Shown: positions 1-9,861, numbered from the stretch's first letter. The stretch is DNA of 32,489 nucleotides from Tannerellaceae bacterium (GCA_031288515.1 JAITRG010000077.1:1-32489), one strand, 5' to 3'. The notes: generated from the letters alone by a model not told the origin. Made by a program: numbers and translations.

Positions 1-374
1 TAAACAATACTGGGATAGTCCGGACGCATACCCGGGCGGCGATCGGGCGTGTAAGCATCGTCGCTACGCCGGCGCTTATTGGCGGTGTAATGATTGATCA
101 TCGAATCCATAGCTCCCGGCGATACGCCGAAGAAAAGGCGGGGCTTTCCTAATTTCCTGAAGTCGCGATAATCGCCATGCCAGTCCGGTTGAGGAACGAC
201 AGCCACCCGTAGCCCTTCGGACTCCAGCAAGCGCCCAATTACGGCAACGCCAAACGAAGGGTGGTCTACATACGCATCGCCGCTAAAGAGAATAACGTCC
301 AGATAATCCCAGCCTCTCGCTTCTACTTCCTTTTTGGTAGCGGGTAACCAGGCGTTTAATTTATACGGATTCAT
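1..374 (-). CDS. YgiQ-family radical SAM protein, N-terminal part (runs off the window edge)
   Basis: Reverse-strand translation from ATG at 374: MNPYKLNAWLPATKKEVEARGWDYLDVILFSGDAYVDHPSFGVAVIGRLLESEGLRVAVVPQPDW..., typical YgiQ N-terminus; no stop before the edge. Confidence 0.85.
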   Translation of the reverse strand, partial: MNPYKLNAWLPATKKEVEARGWDYLDVILFSGDAYVDHPSFGVAVIGRLLESEGLRVAVVPQPDWHGDYRDFRKLGKPRLFFGVSPGAMDSMINHYTANKRRRSDDAYTPDRRPGMRPDYPSIV

Positions 375-379
375 AGCGG

Positions 380-387
380 CAAAAGTA
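380..387 (-). promoter_or_regulatory. Bacteroidetes -7 element (TACTTTTG, matches TAnnTTTG) upstream of the ygiQ-like gene
   Basis: caaaagta on + strand, just upstream of the ATG at 374. Confidence 0.4.
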
Positions 388-626
388 GTGATTTTTCAGC
401 GTATTCTATTTCTACTTTAACACATTAATTCTTTCTCATCAAAAGCATAAAGCCCCCACCCCCTCTTCAGGCCCATACCATTAACCCGTTATACAGGCTT
501 GTTTGGCGACACCTTTCAGTTTTCAGCCGGTTTACAAGCGCTTGCGTATGAACAGCTATGGCTGAAAGAAGACCTTTCAGCCTCGTTTCAGCAAAAAAAT
601 TACAGGGCAGGCGAAAAGGAAAAAAT

Positions 627-802
627 CATTGAGACGCCTTTGGTAAATCATTGAGAAGACTCTGATGAACCATTAAGAAGACTTAAAAAAAGCGCTATGA
701 CGCCTTTGGTAAACCATTATAATGGTTTGGTAAAGAGTATATAATGGTTTACCGACAGCATTATAATAGTTTACTGAAGACTGTATAATGATTTTTTATG
801 GA
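627..802. repeat. Degenerate tandem array, eight 22-bp units
   Basis: Units in register: cattgagacgcctttggtaaat / cattgagaagactctgatgaac / cattaagaagacttaaaaaaag / cgctatgacgcctttggtaaac / cattataatggtttggtaaaga / gtatataatggtttaccgacag / cattataatagtttactgaaga / ctgtataatgattttttatgga. Confidence 0.7.
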
Positions 803-1002
803 ATAAATCCCTCCAAAGGCTGAAAGGGCTGTAAGGAAGCCGAAGTTCCTCTTTCAGGATTTCATCCTGTAAACCAATCATTTGCAACAAAAAGGAAAGA
901 TGAAAGGAAAGATGAATTAGTATCGTTTAGCAGGGGAGTTTTCCTGTTGAAAAAGTAGTTCCCGAACCGGTATCAGGTTTATCTCCTTTTTTTGCATGTT
1001 CT

Positions 1003-4000
1003 TTAACTCTTAAACTCAAGCAAACGAATTATTTCTATCCTGCTTCTGCCATTCACTGCTTTAATAACCTGAATCTGAGCGTTAATACGTTCGGTCATTT
1101 CAGCTACATGCGAGATAATCCCTATCTTGCGCCCCTGGGTTTGTAATCGCTCCAAAGCATCCATTGCTATCCGCAACGTTTCTATATCAAGCGAACCAAA
1201 GCCCTCATCAATAAACAGGGACTCTACTTTCATCCGGTTTGATGACAGGGAAGAAAGCCCTAACGCCAAGGCAAGCGATATTAAAAACGATTCCCCGCCG
1301 GACAAGGAATGTACCGTGCGGACTTCGCCCAACATATCCAAATCGACCACCTGCAAGGCTAATGTATCCGGTATACGCTGTATTTCATACCGTTTGGAAA
1401 GTTCCTGGAGATGCTTGTTTGCGTAAGCGAGTAACGCATCCAGCGTATAGCCTTGAGCCAAAACTTTAAACTTTGACCCATCAGCCGAACCGAACATTTC
1501 GTTTAACTTCTTCCAGTTTTCGGATAGGGCAGACTTTTCGTTCAATTCCTTTTCGAACAGGGCGATCCGCTCTTTTCCCCTGTTATGGTTGGCTAATAAT
1601 ATATCAATCTCCGTATTACGGGCCGTTTTACGCCGTGTGGCTTCCTGTCTGTCAGCCAATGTTTCCTGCAAAATATCTTTTGTTTCCTCTTTTGCCGGCT
1701 TGCTTTCCGTCAGATGATGATTTTCCAGTGTTTTCTTTCGTTCATTCAGTGTAGCCAATGCGGTAGTCTTGCCCTGATGCAAACGGTTTAACAACTCCCT
1801 TTCGGCGATGACCCACGCATTATCTCTCGACAGCAAGTCTGATAAACGCTCGACTGTCACATCTTTATTCCTGGATAAAATCCACGTATCTACTGCTATT
1901 TGCAAATCATCGCAATGCCCGGACAGCCTCGAAATCTCCCGGGAAATTTGCTTAATTACCCCCTCTTGTTTTTCATTTGCAGCAAGAATTTTATTTTGTT
2001 CTTCTTTCAGCTTGGAAAATACGCCGGAAAGTTCTTTTTTCCTCTGAGTATATTGTTTCTCAACCTCGTCGGCGGCTTCTCCTTCAAGTATTCCGGCTCT
2101 TTTCTCCTGCAAATTCTCCAGCGCATTTTTTGTGTTTTTATGCTTTTCATATTTAGTTGCAAAAGCCTCTCCAGCTTCAATGAGCTGTTCTTTTTCCAGT
2201 TCTAAACTTGCCTGAAAAGTAGCTATCTGCTCATTCGCTTTACGTAAGGTTGATTCGTTTTTACTCCAGGCGCCGGCAACTGATTTTAGCAGATTTTGCA
2301 AAGCTCCCTGTTCAAACTTCGTTTTCCAGTCAGGGAGAAGCGCAAGAAAGCCATCCGATTTATTCATTGCTTCCTTCGATTGACTGGCATAGTTTTCAAT
2401 AACCGACGCTAAACGAATGTTTTCACTTTTGAGGCTTTCAATCCGGTTATCCAGCAAAGCTATTTTATCGGCCACCTCTTTTTTTGCCCTGTTAAGTTCA
2501 GTCTCCACCAGGCTTTCTCCGCTTATATTGCGATACGGGTGGCGCTCGCTTCCGCAAACAGGGCAGGGTTTTCCATCTTCCAGTTTTAGCCGCAGCGCCG
2601 TAATTTCTGCAGGAAGCAACTTATTCAACCGTTCGGATTCCGCTAGTAATTCTGCACGTTTTACTGTTGCAGAGGCAAGTAATGTATTGGAATCGGCTAA
2701 CGTTTTAGCGTTATTCGCTTTTTGCTTAATTGCCGCAGTTGCGTCATCGAGCAAATTAACAATCAATTCTACTCTCGGGATAATATCCTTGTATTGTTCA
2801 TTTTGGCTGAACCATAGCCTGGCCTGTGAAGCCGTTTCTTTTGCGGAATCGATAGACGTCTGTGTTTTTACGATGGATTTTCCAAGTTTATTTTTCTTCT
2901 CGCCGGCCTGGTTATATTCTTCTTCAGCCTCTTTTGCGTTGTTTCTTGCCCCTGCTATCTGAATATCCAATTCCCGTGCCTGTTTGATTTCAGGTTCCAC
3001 GTTTTTAAATTCTTCATCGAATTTGAGTAAACGGCTTTCGCAAAGAGCCACCTTTTCAGTTGATTGTTTTAATCGCAAAGCATTCGTATCCCGTAGCTTT
3101 TCCTGTTCTGCAAGGTTGCGTTTGTTTTCCGTAAGCTGTTTGTCCGATGTTTTCAGTTCATTAAAGCTATCTCTGATTTCCTGTACGCTATCTACCTGTG
3201 CAAGATAATCGTAGCGGGGCTTTGCCTCTTCAATGGCTTTGACAGCGCCGGCCAGCCGTTGTTCCGCTTCTTTCACGCCGGCATCCAGCGCAGCCTCATC
3301 TGTTATCCATTTAATTTTATTTGCCAGAACCTCCATTTCTATCTTCTGACTCTCTATCTCCCGAATAATGGATAGTTTTTCAATGCCAAGCGTTTTTACT
3401 TCTTCTTCGGAAAGAAGTTCAATATCTCTGATGCGCTCCCGGATCAGGTTTAGTTCCTGCTCCGCGTTTTTCGACTTTTCATAAATAACGGCGGATATAC
3501 GGGAATAGACTTCTGTCCCTGTCAATTTCTCCAGAAGTTCCGCTTTCTCTTTTTGCGTCGCTTTTAAGAAGGTGGCAAAATCTCCCTGCGCGAGGAGGAC
3601 TGCCCGCGTGAATTGGTCGAAAGTCAGGCCAATCAGCCCTACAATCTTTGCCAGCAATTCTGTTTTCCGCCCTTGCTCTTCCACATTTGTCGTAAGATTG
3701 GCCAGCCTTAGTTCGGAATTTTGCAATGTGCCGCCTACCCTGTCACGTGATCGCCTGACACTCCACCGGCTCCGGAATTTCTCTCCTCCGAGCGATACGA
3801 AATCCACTTCCGCATACCCGTCGCTCGTGCCCCGCCTTAAAATGTTGCGGCTGTCTTTTTGATTGATTGTCTTATCTTTTACATCCGTTATCTGGATATT
3901 ATTCTCAGAAGCGCGATTGGTGCGGGGGGTATCGTCAAACAGTGCGAGGCAAAGCGCATCAAGTAAAGTTGACTTACCGGACCCGGTACTGCCGGTTATT

Positions 4001-4101
4001 GCGAAAATGCCGGCAGATTTTAATGGTTCTGTTGTAAAATCTATCTCAAATTCACCTTCCAGGGAGGCGAGATTTTTCCCCCTTATCGCCAGTATTCTCA
4101 T
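1003..4101 (-). CDS. sbcC: Exonuclease subunit SbcC (Rad50-like SMC ATPase)
   Basis: Walker A GSTGSGKSTLLDAL, zinc hook CPVCGSERHP, coiled coils, signature LSGGESFLISLALALGLSSL, Walker B ESLFIDEGFGSLD. Confidence 0.95.
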   Translation of the reverse strand: MRILAIRGKNLASLEGEFEIDFTTEPLKSAGIFAITGSTGSGKSTLLDALCLALFDDTPRTNRASENNIQITDVKDKTINQKDSRNILRRGTSDGYAEVDFVSLGGEKFRSRWSVRRSRDRVGGTLQNSELRLANLTTNVEEQGRKTELLAKIVGLIGLTFDQFTRAVLLAQGDFATFLKATQKEKAELLEKLTGTEVYSRISAVIYEKSKNAEQELNLIRERIRDIELLSEEEVKTLGIEKLSIIREIESQKIEMEVLANKIKWITDEAALDAGVKEAEQRLAGAVKAIEEAKPRYDYLAQVDSVQEIRDSFNELKTSDKQLTENKRNLAEQEKLRDTNALRLKQSTEKVALCESRLLKFDEEFKNVEPEIKQARELDIQIAGARNNAKEAEEEYNQAGEKKNKLGKSIVKTQTSIDSAKETASQARLWFSQNEQYKDIIPRVELIVNLLDDATAAIKQKANNAKTLADSNTLLASATVKRAELLAESERLNKLLPAEITALRLKLEDGKPCPVCGSERHPYRNISGESLVETELNRAKKEVADKIALLDNRIESLKSENIRLASVIENYASQSKEAMNKSDGFLALLPDWKTKFEQGALQNLLKSVAGAWSKNESTLRKANEQIATFQASLELEKEQLIEAGEAFATKYEKHKNTKNALENLQEKRAGILEGEAADEVEKQYTQRKKELSGVFSKLKEEQNKILAANEKQEGVIKQISREISRLSGHCDDLQIAVDTWILSRNKDVTVERLSDLLSRDNAWVIAERELLNRLHQGKTTALATLNERKKTLENHHLTESKPAKEETKDILQETLADRQEATRRKTARNTEIDILLANHNRGKERIALFEKELNEKSALSENWKKLNEMFGSADGSKFKVLAQGYTLDALLAYANKHLQELSKRYEIQRIPDTLALQVVDLDMLGEVRTVHSLSGGESFLISLALALGLSSLSSNRMKVESLFIDEGFGSLDIETLRIAMDALERLQTQGRKIGIISHVAEMTERINAQIQVIKAVNGRSRIEIIRLLEFKS

Positions 4102-5282
4102 ATCTCAATCTCCTGTATTACTTTCTGCAAAAGAGTTTTCATCTCCGTGGGCATCTCTTTTCCGCTAAACCGGCGGCGAAAAATATCTGTCGCAATATCC
4201 ATCGGATTAATGGTTTGCAACTGTTCATAAGTGATAGCCTGCATTCCCGTATCCCGTTTTGGAGTAACGGCGGCAACACGGGCCAATCGCACGGACTTTG
4301 TTTTCAACGCCTCTTCTATGTTGTGCCGCAACGATGGGTCCGGTTCTGTAAGCAGTATTTTAATCTCAAGATAGGGAGACGTTTCCGTTATCTCTCCTTC
4401 CGGCAAATTAACTATTTCTTCAAGCGCTTTGTCAAAAGGCGCCGGCTCTGCAGGAATGCTTAGCAATTTTACAGGCGCATCGAACCCGATACGTTTAATT
4501 CCGGTCGAGCCGGTTATTTCAATAAATGTAACGCCTTGCTTATTATTCTTCTCTGCAAAAGACATCGGTAAAGGCGAACCGGCATACCTGACGTTTTCAC
4601 GGCCTGAAACCCGCTGCGCACGGTGAAGATGCCCAAGAGCCGTATAAGCTATCTCCTCCGCAAACGAGCCGGGCGATATACATTCCAATCCTCCTATTAT
4701 TGTGCGTTCAGACCGGTCGTTCTCCGATATTTCCGATCCGGTAGCCTGTAAATGCCCCATTGCAATAATGGGTCCCTTTTTGTCTTTCATCCGTTCATAT
4801 AGCGTTTCATACATTTGCTGCACTCCTTGCGTATAAGACCCGGCATCCGGATAATCTCCCTGCCGCAAATAAGGCACAGCAAGGCAATAACCACCTTTAT
4901 TGAGCGGAACAGTCAAATAGTCGAAATCAATCTCGCCCTCATTTGTCCGTTTTATAACTCCCCGAACAGAAACGTTCATACTTTCCAGCAAAGGATTGGG
5001 AGCTTCGAGGCGAGCGGCGGAATCGTGATTACCTGCAATAATGATTATCTGCAAATCCGGATTGTCTGCCGTAATATCCCGCAAAAAATGATAATATATC
5101 CGCTGAGATTCCGCTGATGGATTGGGGCTGTCAAACACGTCGCCCGCAAGCAATAAGAGGTCAACCTGCAATTCCCTGACTTGCCTCTTTAACCATTCCA
5201 GAAACTTATTATGCTCCGCCTTACGGTCATAATCAAAAAATGTCTGCCCGATATGCCAATCGGCTGTATGGATGATTTTCAT
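4098..5282 (-). CDS. sbcD: Exonuclease subunit SbcD (Mre11-like nuclease)
   Basis: MKIIHTADWHIGQTF..., LLLLAGDVFDSPNPS, IIIAGNHDS, metallophosphoesterase motifs; overlaps sbcC by 4 bp. Confidence 0.95.
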   Translation of the reverse strand: MKIIHTADWHIGQTFFDYDRKAEHNKFLEWLKRQVRELQVDLLLLAGDVFDSPNPSAESQRIYYHFLRDITADNPDLQIIIIAGNHDSAARLEAPNPLLESMNVSVRGVIKRTNEGEIDFDYLTVPLNKGGYCLAVPYLRQGDYPDAGSYTQGVQQMYETLYERMKDKKGPIIAMGHLQATGSEISENDRSERTIIGGLECISPGSFAEEIAYTALGHLHRAQRVSGRENVRYAGSPLPMSFAEKNNKQGVTFIEITGSTGIKRIGFDAPVKLLSIPAEPAPFDKALEEIVNLPEGEITETSPYLEIKILLTEPDPSLRHNIEEALKTKSVRLARVAAVTPKRDTGMQAITYEQLQTINPMDIATDIFRRRFSGKEMPTEMKTLLQKVIQEIEI

Positions 5283-5354
5283 GTGGGTAACTATTACGAT
5301 TGTTTATCAATTTGTTTGGAAAGAGAGATATTCTATGTACATAATATGTAATTT

Positions 5355-6236
5355 TTATTTCAAAATATCAAAACCATTTTTCTGTTGCCAATTAGATATT
5401 GCAGAAAATAATTTTGTGGTAGAAAACTCTCGAATAGTAAAAGATAATCGGAGATGACGGCAAAATTCGGTATGAGATATTTGCCCGCCAACAATTATAG
5501 AAAGCAATGCGGCTGTATCATGTCCATTACAAAGATTAAGAAAATCAGAGGTTTTATATTGATTTATAAAATTGTTAATGTTTTCAAGAGTCAATTCTTC
5601 GGTCCTCTTCGCTGATCGGTTATTTAATTTACTCAACAATTCTTGTTTTTTAATACTTATTTTACCGTCCGTTATTTCCGATAAATTTCCTCCAAACTTT
5701 ATCTCCTTAAAATTAATTTTGCATTGCTTTTTATCGTTGTACCAACGAATGTACGCAATATATAATGATTCATTTAACACATTGTTCCATATCTCCTGTG
5801 CATTTTCCAATATATTATATTCTATGAATAAATTCCTGCGTACATCATCAAAACCAAGCATTGTCATTTCAATGTCGTGGTAATCCGTAAAAAACAAATT
5901 TTTCGTGCCGGGATAATTTTTCTCTAAATGTAAAAAATCAGCATCTTGGATACCAATTACTTGTTTTGTCTCATCAGCAAGTTTATTTAAAGCTTTAGTT
6001 AATTGCCCTTTTCCTCCATTTACAAATTCTACTTTGGTTTTAGCTTCATTAAAAAACTTCGGATAAATCTTGCAGTCATTTTCTCCTTCAACTAAAATCC
6101 AGATTATCTTACTTCCCATATCACTACGCAAGGATAGTCTAATCTCAACGATTTTGTCGCGAGCGTCAATATTTTCTCTCAGGGTTCGATTTTCTTGCAT
6201 TGCACTACTTAACGTTAGAAAGTTCATATAAATCAC
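5355..6236 (-). CDS. DUF4435/Toprim-like protein, AriB-like partner of the upstream AAA ATPase (PARIS-like); start could also be the ATG at 6200
   Basis: IIWILVEGENDCKIYPKFF, VIGIQDADF, FFTDYHDIEMTML motifs typical of DUF4435; directly downstream of and overlapping the ATPase gene. Confidence 0.7.
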   Translation of the reverse strand: MIYMNFLTLSSAMQENRTLRENIDARDKIVEIRLSLRSDMGSKIIWILVEGENDCKIYPKFFNEAKTKVEFVNGGKGQLTKALNKLADETKQVIGIQDADFLHLEKNYPGTKNLFFTDYHDIEMTMLGFDDVRRNLFIEYNILENAQEIWNNVLNESLYIAYIRWYNDKKQCKINFKEIKFGGNLSEITDGKISIKKQELLSKLNNRSAKRTEELTLENINNFINQYKTSDFLNLCNGHDTAALLSIIVGGQISHTEFCRHLRLSFTIREFSTTKLFSAISNWQQKNGFDILK

Positions 6237-7569
6237 GAGTCAAATCCCATCTGTCATTGATAATTTGTGGCGCATGAGTTGAGATAAGAAATGATATATG
6301 TTTCATTTTGGCTATCCTTTGTAAATCCTGGATAAGTGCCTTTTGCCACATAACGTGTAATGAAATTTCCGGTTCATCTATTAAAATAAGGGTATTTGGA
6401 TTTGTCTTAAACAGTAATTCATATTGAAGTACGACTTCTTGCTGTTCTCCCGATGATAAATCAGCCAAATTCAATCTTTGCTCATTGCTTGATTGAAAAT
6501 AAAAACCCTGTGCGCCATTTATCATGATAGATTTAAAAGCAAATCTTTTTTCATTTAATATATTTACAAATAATTCTATTTTACTTAATAATTCATCATA
6601 CACACTTATCTTTTTTTCCGAATCCTCTAAATAAACGGTTAGTACATTAGCCGTATCTGTGTTATATTCCGTTACATCTTGTATTGTTGTTGCTATACCA
6701 AAAGTTCTTAACAATTCCTGTTTTCTGGTTAAATCAGCAAAACGAGATTTAAAATCACTTTCCGATAAAACTTCCTTGCACTCAATCAGGCGTTTAGGAA
6801 ATGAACTGTCTAATTGTTGTATGATTTTATATGCTTCTAATTGTTTTTTTACTATTATATTTTTCAAATCTTCTGCATATTTTTCAATTGTATTAATAAA
6901 AGAAGTATTTGGTTTGAGATTCCGAATCTCCACTACCGGTTTAAGTAATCGTTGCTCTTTTATTAGATAAACATTTATTTCACTTAAAATCTGTAATATT
7001 TGTGTATTTATACTGCCTCCCTGTCTTCTTATAAGCGCCATCAAACATTCCGGCAGCAGATTACTGTTTTTATCTAAAAACTCAGTTGTTTTTATTTGCT
7101 TTCCAGTCCTGTCATTAATCCACAAATCAGGCGCTAATTGTCGAACAGGATAAGATTCCTGTAACTCTTGCGCTAATTTATTTTCTAATTCGGAATTATA
7201 AATAAATGTATCTGTTAGCGTATTGTCGATATATAAATTTAAATGAATATCTGTCGTTTCGATATTTTGATTTATAATCCGTCGTTGATTATTAATTAAT
7301 TGAAAGGCCTGCTCTGTCTTTTCTTCGTTTTTCTTCTTTGTTATATCAATTCTTTTATTTTGATCAAATGAAAAAGAAATTAATTCAAAATTTAATTTTT
7401 GGAAATAGAAAAATCGCTGATTAAAAAGATTGTAAATAATATTCAGAATAGTGGTTTTACCATAACCATTCGGACCTGTCAAAATTGTCAGTTTCTCATC
7501 TCGATTTAGTTCGATATTATAGTCGAATAAACCAAACATTTTTTGTATTTTAATGATATTTAGTTGCAT
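6205..7569 (-). CDS. AAA-family (SMC/ABC-type) ATPase, AriA-like
   Basis: Walker A LTGPNGYGKTTILN, signature LADLSSGEQQE, Walker B NTLILIDEPEISLH, H-loop LISTHAPQII. Confidence 0.75.
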   Translation of the reverse strand: MQLNIIKIQKMFGLFDYNIELNRDEKLTILTGPNGYGKTTILNIIYNLFNQRFFYFQKLNFELISFSFDQNKRIDITKKKNEEKTEQAFQLINNQRRIINQNIETTDIHLNLYIDNTLTDTFIYNSELENKLAQELQESYPVRQLAPDLWINDRTGKQIKTTEFLDKNSNLLPECLMALIRRQGGSINTQILQILSEINVYLIKEQRLLKPVVEIRNLKPNTSFINTIEKYAEDLKNIIVKKQLEAYKIIQQLDSSFPKRLIECKEVLSESDFKSRFADLTRKQELLRTFGIATTIQDVTEYNTDTANVLTVYLEDSEKKISVYDELLSKIELFVNILNEKRFAFKSIMINGAQGFYFQSSNEQRLNLADLSSGEQQEVVLQYELLFKTNPNTLILIDEPEISLHVMWQKALIQDLQRIAKMKHISFLISTHAPQIINDRWDLTRDLYELSNVK

Positions 7570-7631
7570 AATATAGATAATTATATGATATAATCGAAAT
7601 TAAGTCGTAAAGTTACATATTTATTTTCAAA

Positions 7632-7715
7632 TTACAGGCATCCCAAAGCTGCCCATTCTTCTTTTGATTCAATCAGAGGGCCGCTTATCGCTGAACATAG
7701 CGGGTTTCCACTCTC
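7632..7715 (-). pseudogene. Possible C-terminal gene remnant
   Basis: Open reverse frame ending ...ESGNPLCSAISGPLIESKEEWAALGCL*, no start codon; protein-like sequence in an otherwise non-coding gap beside the AT-rich cassette. Confidence 0.25.
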
Positions 7716-7854
7716 CTATGCCCGGCATCTACCTGTAAAAATTAAGATACGCCGGTTCTGCAATAACTCTCTTTTCCAAAAAGACAGGCAGCTTCTTACA
7801 ATCAGGCGTATTCTTTAATAGCAAGAACAAAACTCGTTAAAACATGTTAAAGTA

Positions 7855-7885
7855 TTTGGTTTACAACAAACATTACTTACATTTG
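7855..7885 (+). promoter_or_regulatory. Bacteroidetes primary-sigma promoter (TTTG-N19-TACATTTG) for the ABC/GntR operon
   Basis: -33 TTTG 7855-7858, 19-nt spacer, -7 TAcaTTTG 7878-7885. Confidence 0.65.
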
Positions 7886-7887
7886 AT

Positions 7888-7909
7888 GTGTTCTATCGAA
7901 CTAATACAC
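7888..7909. promoter_or_regulatory. Candidate operator dyad GTGT-N14-ACAC just downstream of the promoter, possibly for the operon's GntR regulator
   Basis: gtgttctatcgaactaatacac immediately 3' of the -7 element. Confidence 0.35.
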
Positions 7910-7925
7910 TAATAAATTATATGAC

Positions 7926-8753
7926 ATGATTCAGTTAACAGATGTAAGTTTCGGATACCGTAAGCAAAAGCAAGCGCTTCACAGCATTAGCTTGGATATC
8001 AAACCGGGTATCATTTATGGTTTGCTTGGGAAGAATGGGGAGGGGAAAACAACGCTCCTTAATATTATGTGCGGGCTTTTGTTCCCGGATAGCGGTACTT
8101 GCCGCGTTTTTGACGAGGCGCCGGAAAAGCGGAAAGTTGTATTTCTTCAGAAGATTTTCATTTTACCCGAAGAGATTAACCTGCCTGATGTAACGGTTTC
8201 GGATTATATTAAGATGTATGCTCCTTTTTATCCTTCTTTCAGTAATGAGAGGTTACAGGCGTGTATTGAGTTGTTCGGGTTGGATATGGGCGACGTTACC
8301 TCGCGGTTGTCGCTGGGACAGAAAAAGAAAGTTGCCATCACGCTGGCTTTAGCCGCTAATACGCCGGTTCTCTTTATGGACGAGCCTACAAACGGGTTGG
8401 ATATCCCGTCGAAAAGTATTTTTCGCAAACTGCTTGGTTCATTTGTCCGCGAAGACCAGTCTATCATTATCTCGACTCACCAGGTGCGCGACCTGGAAAG
8501 CCTGATAGACTCGGTCGTCATACTCGACAACAAAGAAATCGTATTTAACAAATCGCTTGACGAAATAAGCGGCAAATTGAACTTCCGTACACTCGAAGCA
8601 GACGAAGAGGCGCTCTATTCCGAATTGTCGCCTCTCGGGAAAACAGGCGTGGTACGCAACGATTCGGGCGAAAAGAGCCATGTTTCGCTGGAATTGCTGT
8701 TTAATGCCATGATTTCTTCCAAAAAGACAATCAAACAAATTTTTAACGCATAA
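7926..8753 (+). CDS. ABC transporter ATP-binding protein
   Basis: Walker A GLLGKNGEGKTTLLN, LSLGQKKKVAI signature, VLFMDEPTNGLD Walker B. Confidence 0.9.
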   Translation: MIQLTDVSFGYRKQKQALHSISLDIKPGIIYGLLGKNGEGKTTLLNIMCGLLFPDSGTCRVFDEAPEKRKVVFLQKIFILPEEINLPDVTVSDYIKMYAPFYPSFSNERLQACIELFGLDMGDVTSRLSLGQKKKVAITLALAANTPVLFMDEPTNGLDIPSKSIFRKLLGSFVREDQSIIISTHQVRDLESLIDSVVILDNKEIVFNKSLDEISGKLNFRTLEADEEALYSELSPLGKTGVVRNDSGEKSHVSLELLFNAMISSKKTIKQIFNA

Positions 8754-8764
8754 TCTTTATTACA

Positions 8765-9481
8765 ATGGATACTTATTTTAATTTGAAGCGAATCGGCTAT
8801 CTTTTGCGGGCCGACTGGATAGAGCATAAAAAAAGCCTGTTGTTTTGTTTGGGCGGGGTTTCGTTCGTATGGATCGCCAGCCTGTACTTCATATGGTCCG
8901 GCCGTACGGAAGCAAACTTCCAAAAAGCCTTTTTCTTTATCGGCGAACTGGTTACTTTTATCTATTATTGCCGCTTTATCAGCAAAAAAATCCACCAGCC
9001 GAAAGGTTTATATTATACGCTTCCGGCCAGCAACCAGGAAAAGTATTTCACGCTGTTGTTTGAAGGTTTATTATTCTTCCTGGCATTTGCGGGGATTTTC
9101 CGGTTGGGATTATTCCTGTTCAAGCTCTTTTCTCCCGGTTTCAGCGTGGTTAGCCTGTCCGGGTTATACGATGGATACGATGGTATCAGCCATGCCCCTA
9201 TCGCTATTTTACTCTGCCTGTCATCTATTATATTCCTGTCTCATATCACATTCCGTAAGTTTGCCTCTTTAATCGGCTTTACGGGTATAGCGCTTTATAT
9301 ACTGTTGTTTGCCGGCGTATCGTGGAAGGTTGTTTCTACGCTTACCAACGATACCGGCGTTACATTTGTTAACGAAGCGATTTGTTTTATGAGGCAGTTG
9401 TTTACGCCTGTTTTACTGATTGTTACAATCGTTGTTTTGTATATAGGGTATCTCAAACTTAAAGAAAAAGAACAGCGATGA
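8765..9481 (+). CDS. Hydrophobic multi-TM protein, probable ABC permease-like component
   Basis: Multiple hydrophobic segments; located between the ABC ATPase and GntR genes, overlaps GntR by 4 bp. Confidence 0.65.
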   Translation: MDTYFNLKRIGYLLRADWIEHKKSLLFCLGGVSFVWIASLYFIWSGRTEANFQKAFFFIGELVTFIYYCRFISKKIHQPKGLYYTLPASNQEKYFTLLFEGLLFFLAFAGIFRLGLFLFKLFSPGFSVVSLSGLYDGYDGISHAPIAILLCLSSIIFLSHITFRKFASLIGFTGIALYILLFAGVSWKVVSTLTNDTGVTFVNEAICFMRQLFTPVLLIVTIVVLYIGYLKLKEKEQR

Positions 9482-9861
9482 ATTACAATACAAGCCTGCC
9501 TATCTTTATACAGATAGCCGACCGGATAGCCGACCGTGTTTTAAGCAACGAATACCTTCCTGATACGCGTATTCCTTCCGTCAGGGAGCTGGCCGTAGAA
9601 ATGGAAGTAAACCCCAACACCGTTATGCGTTCTTTTGAATGGTTGCAGAGCCATGAGATTATCTACAACAAACGGGGTATCGGCTACTTCATTTCTACCG
9701 ACGCAAGGGAGAAAATCAGGGAAATGCGCCATCAGACCTTTACAGGCGAGGTTCTTCCTTCGGTCTTTAAAGAGATGATCCTGCTCGATATCAGCCTGGA
9801 CGAACTGTCTGAAGCGTACAACAATTATTTGTCGACTAATTTATCAACTAATAAACTATAA
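9478..9861 (+). CDS. GntR-family (YtrA-like) transcriptional regulator
   Basis: YNTSLPIFIQIADRIADRVLSNEYLPDTRIPSVRELAVEMEVNPNTVMRSFEWLQ... wHTH; short C-terminus typical of the YtrA subfamily. Confidence 0.9.
   Translation: MNYNTSLPIFIQIADRIADRVLSNEYLPDTRIPSVRELAVEMEVNPNTVMRSFEWLQSHEIIYNKRGIGYFISTDAREKIREMRHQTFTGEVLPSVFKEMILLDISLDELSEAYNNYLSTNLSTNKL

Noticed and set aside
892-915. Two tandem copies of aaggaaagatga upstream of the sbcC 3' end
   Set aside because: Only two copies of a purine-rich 12-mer; no functional context.
1127-4168. Numerous short plus-strand ORFs across sbcC/sbcD
   Set aside because: All antisense to well-supported genes, no recognisable domains.
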